A DNA stretch of 18,518 nt, from assembly GCA_947259425.1 (NCBI GenBank), contig CAMYMO010000060.1:1-18518 (forward strand). Reading direction: 5' to 3'. Position numbers and translations under genes: made by a program. A model generated the notes under the pieces. That model saw only the letters and a list, made by a program, of their open reading frames with translations. It made no database searches and was not told where the DNA came from. The DNA is from an uncultured Ectothiorhodospiraceae bacterium. GTDB taxonomy: Bacteria; Pseudomonadota; Gammaproteobacteria; UBA6429; Thiohalophilaceae. Of this stretch, positions 13,285 through 18,518 are shown in pieces (position 1 is the first letter of the stretch; each line of letters begins with the position of its first letter).

Positions 13285-13519
13285 ATGGCGCTACTGTTTA
13301 AAAACAAAAAAGATCCAACAAGGATATAACTTTGAAGCGCGTTTAGTAGCATGGAAGAATGATGAAGCGAATACGATTTCATTAGGTGGAAGCATCACAA
13401 ATGGGCAACAAGACTATCCCATCGAGAATTCAGATCAATATAACTGGGCTAGTGCCAATATTGCATATTTAGGCCCAGACGATAGTGGACTAATAAGAAC
13501 AGAAGTGATCTATGACTAA
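13285..13519 (+). pseudogene. Small gene broken by one frameshift (about 77 residues if repaired)
   Basis: An ATG at 13285 with AAGGA 6 bases upstream starts MALLFKNKKDPTRI and stops at 13329. The next forward frame is open from before this point to TAA at 13517-13519 and reads like real protein: GYNFEARLVAWKNDEANT and then DQYNWASANIAYLGPDD to the end TEVIYD. It has no start codon of its own. Removing one A from the A6 run at 13306-13311 joins them into one protein of about 77 residues beginning MALLFKNKKIQQGYNF. The family is not recognised; the acidic, beta-prone sequence has no membrane segment. It may be a true mutation, a slippage-controlled gene or a sequencing error. Confidence 0.55.
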
Positions 13520-13613
13520 TGTATCCGCAAAACTGGGGAAGTCAGACTCTATTGGATTAAAGCTTATAAAGGGTATCAAGAATTATTTAAAGTTAATAAA
13601 TTATATGGTTTAG
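13512..13613 (+). CDS. Possible 33-residue protein overlapping the broken gene
   Basis: The ATG at 13512 overlaps the end of the preceding broken frame by 8 bases and gives a basic 33-residue peptide (MTNVSAKLGKSDSIGLKLIK, then GIKNYLKLINYMV). The ribosome binding site is weak (AGAAGTGAT). The alternative frame over the same DNA, in phase with the preceding gene after its stop, reads KTGEVRLYWIKAYKGYQELF and is equally protein-like, so the interval may be decayed 3' coding sequence. Neither is secure. Confidence 0.2.
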   Translation: MTNVSAKLGKSDSIGLKLIKGIKNYLKLINYMV

Positions 13614-13667
13614 TATGTTAGTTTTGTTTGATAGGAAGAACGCTAAAAATTAAAGGAAGCTATCTTA

Positions 13668-14960
13668 ATGAGCAAGTATGCCGAACGTTTATACGACCAC
13701 TTCCAACAAGAAAAAGGACTTTTCAATCGCTGGTTACTGGCGGCATTACTGCTGGGTATCTTCTATAGTTTTGTATTTCAGCCTTACCTTAGGTTGTTGA
13801 GTGAGTTAGCCGAGTTGGAAGAAAGCCAGCAACAGATGGCTGAGCTAATAAAAACGTCCGATAAAGAAATTGAGGCCGCCAAGCAGTCCATTAGTCGTGC
13901 GCTTAGGTTCTTGGGGAATCAAGACGACTATGACCAACTCTATGATGAGGCGATATCGTGGGTAGGAAATCCGGAGGAGATAGAACAAAAATACACCTTA
14001 CAGTCACGTTTAGTGAACAGTTTACGTGATTCTCTTGATCCGCAATATCAGCAAAGATGGGTGCTGGGTGAGACACCCGATAGTGAGATTATTCGTTTGC
14101 TGAAAACAACACAAAGGGAGAAAATGCAGCATTATCACAGTAAGAAAAGTTGCTTTTTTAAACTGGAAGCGAGTTGGTTAATGTGCCAGATAAATCAAAA
14201 GCTGGCGCCGATTAACAAAAAAATGTCTAGAGTACTGTACGATCGAACCTTGGGGCACACTTTTACCGACATACTAAAAGATCGTGTCGATAAAAATAAA
14301 AAATCATTTCAGGCAGGCAAATCAAAGGCTATGCAGGAAGGCAGCATAAATGCCTGGGTGAGTGATTACTTGAAAAAAGAGAAGACGATCATTCAAAATT
14401 GGTCTGACGAAGTACGGCAGAAAAAAAATGAATTGGAATCACAGGTCCGAAAGCATGAAAAAGAGCAGGGGGAATATCAGCAAAAACAAGCAAGATTAGA
14501 TGAACGTAAAAAAAGTTTCAGTCACACCGGCGATATAGATACCCCGATCGGCCCGATCAAGCTGGGATTACATGATCTGCTAGCGTCGGTACCGTTTTTG
14601 GGTTTACTGATCCTGATTGCATTGGCGCGATCGATACGACGGCAACTAAAGATTCGTTCTTCCTATCAGATGCAGGGACCCAAGGAAGAAGCCAGCCCTG
14701 AAGCCTTAGCCTTAACAATGCCACTATGGCCGGAACCCATTCAGCCTCGTATAACTAATATATTGCTACTGATCGGATTTGCATTTCTGGCCTTGTTCGC
14801 ACTGTTTGGGCTTTGGCAAGTGATAACTAATCCTGGGTTGGTTGTCGCTGAGGTTAAAGTGAATTATATATTTATCATTATTCTAACCATTTCAGCCGCG
14901 GTGTATTTTGCTATTACCTATATCAAGCTAGTTAAACAGTATTTGTTGTTAGCTAAATAA
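13668..14960 (+). CDS. Coiled-coil membrane protein of unknown function
   Basis: 430 residues. The layout is a membrane segment near the N-terminus (about 22-42, WLLAALLLGIFYSFVF), a long charged region with heptad-like helices at about 45-80 and again at about 225-285 (for example KKNELESQVRKHEKEQGEYQ), then three hydrophobic segments (about 303-322, 365-387 and 397-420). The helical middle therefore sits on one side of the membrane between two anchoring parts, a layout suited to a scaffold or signalling partner, but I recognise no named domain. The start has AAAGGA 10 bases upstream. The gene is followed after 84 bases by the bacteriohemerythrin gene in the same direction, so they may be transcribed together. 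AT-rich codon use is like the rest of this flank. Confidence 0.75.
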   Translation: MSKYAERLYDHFQQEKGLFNRWLLAALLLGIFYSFVFQPYLRLLSELAELEESQQQMAELIKTSDKEIEAAKQSISRALRFLGNQDDYDQLYDEAISWVGNPEEIEQKYTLQSRLVNSLRDSLDPQYQQRWVLGETPDSEIIRLLKTTQREKMQHYHSKKSCFFKLEASWLMCQINQKLAPINKKMSRVLYDRTLGHTFTDILKDRVDKNKKSFQAGKSKAMQEGSINAWVSDYLKKEKTIIQNWSDEVRQKKNELESQVRKHEKEQGEYQQKQARLDERKKSFSHTGDIDTPIGPIKLGLHDLLASVPFLGLLILIALARSIRRQLKIRSSYQMQGPKEEASPEALALTMPLWPEPIQPRITNILLLIGFAFLALFALFGLWQVITNPGLVVAEVKVNYIFIIILTISAAVYFAITYIKLVKQYLLLAK

Positions 14961-15044
14961 TTGATGTCAGAGTAAAAATATGCAGTAATACGGCATAAGA
15001 GGTCAGTTCTTGCAACTCCACTCCCTACAATAGGAGAAGCGCTT

Positions 15045-15446
15045 ATGAAAGAGATAGCCTGGGACAACATCCTCAGTGTTGGGGAAGATGAGATCGACGA
15101 GGATCACCGCCGACTGATAGATCTTCTAAATATTCTCAATCATTCTGTCATGGATGGGGAGGCGCCCATTTATCTGGCGGCCGTATTGGAGGAGTTGATC
15201 AATTGTACGGTCTGGCATTTTAGTCATGAAGAGCGACTGATGCTGAAGTATGGATATCAGGGCTACAGTGATCACAAGGCGGAGCACCAGGAATTAATCA
15301 ACAGCGTTAAGGCGTTGCAACAGAAGATGCTTCAGGCAGGAAAATCTGTGGTGAGTGACGATATCGAATTTCTGGAACATTGGTTAACGGAACATATCCT
15401 CTCGACTGATATGAAGTTAGGTTCATTTCTTGCCGAGAAAATGTAG
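15045..15446 (+). CDS. Bacteriohemerythrin
   Basis: 133 residues, the typical single-domain size. It is a four-helix bundle with a non-haem di-iron site that binds oxygen reversibly, used for oxygen supply, sensing or protection. All seven usual ligands are present: His21 (DEDH), His58 and Glu62 (HFSHE), His77 and His81 (HKAEH), His117 and Asp122 (HILSTD). The N-terminal IAWDNILSVGEDEIDEDH is the standard opening. AGGAG lies about 8 bases before the ATG. It lacks any output domain, so it acts as a free cytoplasmic protein. Its partner is unknown; the upstream membrane protein is the nearest same-strand gene. Confidence 0.95.
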   Translation: MKEIAWDNILSVGEDEIDEDHRRLIDLLNILNHSVMDGEAPIYLAAVLEELINCTVWHFSHEERLMLKYGYQGYSDHKAEHQELINSVKALQQKMLQAGKSVVSDDIEFLEHWLTEHILSTDMKLGSFLAEKM

Positions 15447-15547
15447 TCTGGCTGTTGAGAAAAATTTCGGTTTCATGTCTTACAGATACTCATCATGGTT
15501 AATGTCATTAAGTTCTTCGTACAGACCAGAAAAGAAACTAAATCATT

Positions 15548-16516
15548 GTGAACGATATATTCAATAAAAAAACAGAAAAATTATCAGATGAAGGATTCGA
15601 TTGTCTTCGTGAAGAAGATTACGAGCGTGCGTTAGAGATTTCATCAGAATTAGAAGAGCGACGATTCACCGCAGCATTTGAAATTGGTGCTCAAGCACTT
15701 GCAGGGCTTGGTGATATAGATAAAGCGGTAACATTATTACAAAGAGGGTTAGAGCTTGCCCCTCAAGTATGGTCAAATTGGCAGCTATTAGGCAATTATC
15801 TGTCAGATTTGAATCAATATGATGAGGCTAAACGTGCCTATGATAGTGCATTGGAATGCGGGGTTGTATGGAAGGATTCGGTTTATCTCAATCAAGCCAT
15901 CCTGGCTAATCGAGTAAATGAATTTGCTAATGCATTAATGCTCCTGGAAAAGATAGCTGACGAAGACCTGCTATTAGAAAAAATAGATAGCAAAATTGCC
16001 GCGTTGATGGGACTGGATTTGCTTGAGGACGCAGAGAAACTCGCCGATCAAGTACTATCAACAAAACATTATTTAGAGCAAGATGAGGAGACGGTCGGTC
16101 GGGTAGCAGCTCAATTAGGCCGAATCTATTTAAAACAAGGCAGGCCGAAACAGGATGTTCGTGAGTTCGCTTTTGATTCACTCGAGTACACGCCAGGTAA
16201 TAGGATGCTACTGGCCTTAATACGGGATATCGATAACCAATATTCAGCTAATGCACATTATTATCGGGCGTTAGTCCATTGCATGGTGTCAATCACGAGC
16301 CCTGATTATAAAGAGATAAAAGGTTATTATTGCGAATATGATGTAATTGCAACCTCAATAGATGAATTACTCACCTATGTAGCACAATTTGAAAAGGACG
16401 TTGTCCAAGATGGGAACTACACAGTGGAAGAGCATGAGATATTAGTCGAAAATACAGACGATCCCTGTGGTGTGTATTATATAAGTGGGAGAGCATTCTA
16501 TGAAAATGAAAAATAA
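15548..16516 (+). CDS. TPR-repeat protein of unknown function
   Basis: 322 residues from a GTG. The N-terminal half shows tetratricopeptide-like helix pairs, for example DEGFDCLREEDYERALEISS, AAFEIGAQALAGLGDIDKAV, WSNWQLLGNYLSDLNQYDEA and LGRIYLKQGRP. This is a protein-interaction scaffold. The last 100 residues (from about 225) are of another kind, with AHYYRALVHCMVS and several Cys and Tyr residues, and end CGVYYISGRAFYENEK. There is no signal peptide, so it is cytoplasmic. The GTG start lacks a clear ribosome binding site, but the frame has no ATG before the first TPR helices. It follows the bacteriohemerythrin gene by 101 bases on the same strand. Confidence 0.75.
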   Translation: MNDIFNKKTEKLSDEGFDCLREEDYERALEISSELEERRFTAAFEIGAQALAGLGDIDKAVTLLQRGLELAPQVWSNWQLLGNYLSDLNQYDEAKRAYDSALECGVVWKDSVYLNQAILANRVNEFANALMLLEKIADEDLLLEKIDSKIAALMGLDLLEDAEKLADQVLSTKHYLEQDEETVGRVAAQLGRIYLKQGRPKQDVREFAFDSLEYTPGNRMLLALIRDIDNQYSANAHYYRALVHCMVSITSPDYKEIKGYYCEYDVIATSIDELLTYVAQFEKDVVQDGNYTVEEHEILVENTDDPCGVYYISGRAFYENEK

Positions 16517-16625
16517 AGGCGGTAATTCTAGTGCTGTCATATAATCGCTATCGGAAGCCTAATAGAGCCGGACTGAATTTATCTCGATGGAGTCTGATTA
16601 AAATGATTGTTGGAATCAATATAAA

Positions 16626-16832
16626 GTGAATCCTTCTGACAATTTACCAGATATTCGCGATGGACTTACCAGGAGCGAACGTATCGTGCTTGATTGTCTA
16701 AATGAGATAAAACGAAAGAGAGGTCATCGTAATATACCTACAAGTATGCTGTATGGTAGGGTGCTTGAAAAAATCGATATAAGTGTTGAAGGTATGCAAT
16801 TAATTTTACAACGATTATCGGGTAAAAGCTGA
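16626..16832 (+). CDS. Small HTH-like protein, hypothetical
   Basis: 68 residues. From residue 14 the sequence LTRSERIVLDCLNEIKRKRG, then IPTSMLYGRVLEKIDISVEG and MQLILQRLSGK, has the alternating pattern of a small winged-helix or helix-turn-helix fold. The start is GTG and no good ribosome binding site is seen, so the true start may differ. It lies between the TPR protein and the secreted protein, all on the same strand. It could be a local regulator; DNA binding is inferred from pattern only. Confidence 0.5.
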   Translation: MNPSDNLPDIRDGLTRSERIVLDCLNEIKRKRGHRNIPTSMLYGRVLEKIDISVEGMQLILQRLSGKS

Positions 16833-16875
16833 ATTGAATAGAATGATTGAAAAAAATTTTGGGATACTGACAAAG

Positions 16876-16881
16876 TATAAT
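16876..16881 (+). promoter_or_regulatory. Candidate -10 box for the secreted-protein gene
   Basis: A perfect TATAAT about 20 bases before the gene's ATG, without a matching -35 at normal distance. Confidence 0.35.
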
Positions 16882-16901
16882 ATGCAACTAAAAGGTGAGC
16901 C

Positions 16902-17390
16902 ATGTTAAAATCATTTAGTCGTTATGTCTTTTTCATATGTTTTTATTGCATGCCTGTCTATTGTTATGCGGAAAAGACTGAAATCAAAGTCTCCGATGAA
17001 GTTCTCCGTGTTCTTGATGAATTGGCAGTGAGTGCTTCGGCTAAAACTGTTGCCGAATTTTTGAAACCATTTTCAACAGAGTTTACGATTACTGAAATGT
17101 CTAAAGGGAAAGTTGTCGGGACATGGGATCGTGAAAGCGCGATTGCTAATTTTAGTCAAAGTAATTCAGTTATAACTGATTATAATGTGACAAGAGAAAT
17201 AATTTCGACAGAAGCTGGAACCAAAGATATTCCTGGTACGATTACCTGTCGAACTAAAGAAGAATTAAATTTCAATGGAAAAGATGTCACCGGGGAAACT
17301 GTTGAGAAGATATCATTTATAAGAGTCGATGGCACTGTGAAAATAAGAGCCATTTCGTATGAAATTCAAAAAAAGGCGAACAAAGATTAG
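16902..17390 (+). CDS. Secreted small protein, unknown (possibly NTF2/SnoaL-like)
   Basis: 162 residues with a Sec signal peptide: MLKSFSR, a hydrophobic core rich in Phe, Tyr and Cys (YVFFICFYCMPVYC) and likely cleavage after YA before EKTE. The mature part (about 139 residues) is mixed helix and strand. The run DELAVSASAKTVAEFLKPFS followed by FTITEMSKGKVVGTWDRESA, and a C-terminal strand region, recall the cone-shaped NTF2-like fold, but no active-site signature is visible. AGGTGAG stands about 4 bases before the ATG. The protein should be periplasmic. It lies 166 bases upstream of a peptidoglycan amidase on the same strand, so a role with that enzyme (inhibitor or partner) is conceivable, not shown. 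Confidence 0.65.
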   Translation: MLKSFSRYVFFICFYCMPVYCYAEKTEIKVSDEVLRVLDELAVSASAKTVAEFLKPFSTEFTITEMSKGKVVGTWDRESAIANFSQSNSVITDYNVTREIISTEAGTKDIPGTITCRTKEELNFNGKDVTGETVEKISFIRVDGTVKIRAISYEIQKKANKD

Positions 17391-17556
17391 TTGTACATCA
17401 CAGGCAGGTTCGATTTGTCATAAAAAATCAGGAATATTTAGTTGGCAAGATCCACCACAGGCATGTGAGTAAATTATAGTTATACTACACTGATGGAGCC
17501 CTATGGCTCTGACAGCTTCTATCTGGGAATAAGAAAACTAATTTAAAGGAGTAAAC

Positions 17557-18360
17557 ATGGCACCAACAGAATCCAAAGAAGTGCTGACAAAAAAATTAAA
17601 AGAACTGGCTGAAAAAAACCGTTGGAATATCGAAAACCGCTGGGGAGTTTCCGAACAACAGGACGATGCTAAACGCATCGCGGACCAACTGTTCGCGCTT
17701 GTGAATGGAGAAAGCCTGGAACCGATCTCAGCAGAAGGGCAGTCGACAGGAGATTTGTCAGACACTGATTTTCAGGGCACGTTTACCCCGCCTGATTGGC
17801 AGGTTGAGGGTGATGATTTTCCCATCGTGGGGAGAAAATTTAGCAAGGCCGAATTTATCGAATATGTGAAATGGGTAAAACAAAAGGAATCTTATCTTTG
17901 GAGCCCCAGAGGCATTACCATGCACCATACAGGCTTCCCGGATTTGTCTATTCGTCCCAATGGTTTTACCGAGCAGCATATGCTTAATATGCGTCACGGC
18001 TATAAGAACGATAAAGGTTGGTCTGCCGGCCCACATGTTTTTACCGATGATCATGGCATCTGGGTATTTAATCCGCTATCGAGGCGAGGCATCCATTCAG
18101 TGTCGTACAATTCAACCCGTTATGCTATTGAAATGCTGGGGAATTTTAATTCGGAAGCGGATTATAGAAAACCCCGTGGAAAAACGATACGGGAAAACGG
18201 TATGTTTGCCGCAGCGGTGTTGATGAAATACGCCGGGATTAGTACCGCAAAGCTCAACTTTCATCGCCATGACCCAGAAACTCGGAAAACATGTCCAGGC
18301 AGTAATATCAATTTCTCCGATTTTGAAGATGCGGTCCTGTCGATCGTCGAACAGGTATAA
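17557..18360 (+). CDS. N-acetylmuramoyl-L-alanine amidase (Amidase_2 / PGRP type), no signal peptide
   Basis: 267 residues. The C-terminal 150 form a zinc amidase that cuts the bond between MurNAc and L-Ala of peptidoglycan. GITMHHTG (His123 or His124) gives the first zinc ligand, the middle WSAGPHVFTDDHGIWVFNPL is typical of the fold, and HRHDPETRKTCPG gives His238 and Cys246, eight apart, with Lys244 two before the Cys, the same arrangement as in T7 lysozyme (His122, Lys128, Cys130). The first 115 residues are a charged, helix-rich extension (KKLKELAEKNRWNIENRWGV) I do not recognise. There is no Sec signal or lipobox, so export would need a holin, a type VI system or lysis. The ribosome binding site AAAGGAG is strong. 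The upstream neighbour is a secreted small protein. Prophage endolysin, secreted effector and recycling enzyme are all possible; the zinc fold is certain. Confidence 0.9.
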   Translation: MAPTESKEVLTKKLKELAEKNRWNIENRWGVSEQQDDAKRIADQLFALVNGESLEPISAEGQSTGDLSDTDFQGTFTPPDWQVEGDDFPIVGRKFSKAEFIEYVKWVKQKESYLWSPRGITMHHTGFPDLSIRPNGFTEQHMLNMRHGYKNDKGWSAGPHVFTDDHGIWVFNPLSRRGIHSVSYNSTRYAIEMLGNFNSEADYRKPRGKTIRENGMFAAAVLMKYAGISTAKLNFHRHDPETRKTCPGSNINFSDFEDAVLSIVEQV

Positions 18361-18487
18361 AAACGGCGTTAGAATTTTACTTGAGTATGGTGAAGAATTG
18401 TTCGCTAGCTCATATTTGCTTTAAATCGCCCTTCATTGCGATTCCTCTTTGCGCTTTATCCTTCTGATTTATCATTTTGGAAATAAC

Positions 18488-18518
18488 TAAGCCATTGTTT
18501 CTTATGGCTTATTTGTTT
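18488..18518 (+). terminator. Candidate terminator after the amidase gene
   Basis: TAAGCCAT and ATGGCTTA pair in a perfect 8-bp stem around an 8-base loop and are followed by TTTGTTT at the window edge. It lies about 130 bases after the amidase stop; between them I see nothing else. Confidence 0.5.

Overview
The window is chromosomal DNA of a gammaproteobacterium outside the Enterobacterales, of moderate GC content. The core is the conserved order recA - recX - alaS - lysC - csrA - tRNA-Ser(GCT) - tRNA-Arg(ACG). Enterobacteria have recA-recX-alaS-csrA-serV-argVYZQ, and Pseudomonas-type genomes carry lysC between alaS and csrA, as here. The window does not allow a genus call.

Left flank (1-4998): a patatin-like phospholipase running off the left edge on the minus strand; an unrecognised multi-pass membrane protein; a short-chain dehydrogenase cut down to its nucleotide-binding N-terminus and ending inside a terminator; a T10/G12 homopolymer beside a possible 34-residue ORF; a glutathione S-transferase-like protein; a DUF4382-type lipoprotein with a good terminator; a small anchored protein; and a WYL-domain regulator of BrxR/CapW type, divergent from recA.

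Core (5023-13037): recA has a near-consensus sigma70 promoter and a structured leader, with recX directly behind it. A minus-strand cysteine-rich anchored protein separates them from alaS. lysC encodes a 410-residue aspartokinase of alpha/beta type with an internal start for the small subunit. csrA has a strong ribosome binding site and AGGA motifs in its leader. The tRNA-Ser gene is followed by an unusual array: three near-identical 43-bp copies of its 3' end plus 3' flank, separated by two different hairpin-rich segments and closed by a terminator. Each copy also carries a reverse-complement copy of the tRNA T-arm. The layout resembles the tyrT (rtT) repeats of E. coli, but on a serine tRNA. 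tRNA-Arg follows with its own promoter and terminator.

Right flank (13038-18518): accessory DNA, more AT-rich and poorly conserved. It holds a small gene broken by one frameshift in an A6 run, a large coiled-coil membrane protein of unknown role, a bacteriohemerythrin with all seven iron ligands, a TPR protein, a small HTH-like protein, a secreted small protein and a zinc amidase without a signal peptide. The most unusual structure is the tRNA-Ser 3'-end array. The BrxR-like regulator standing alone beside recA and the amidase/secreted-protein pair come next.
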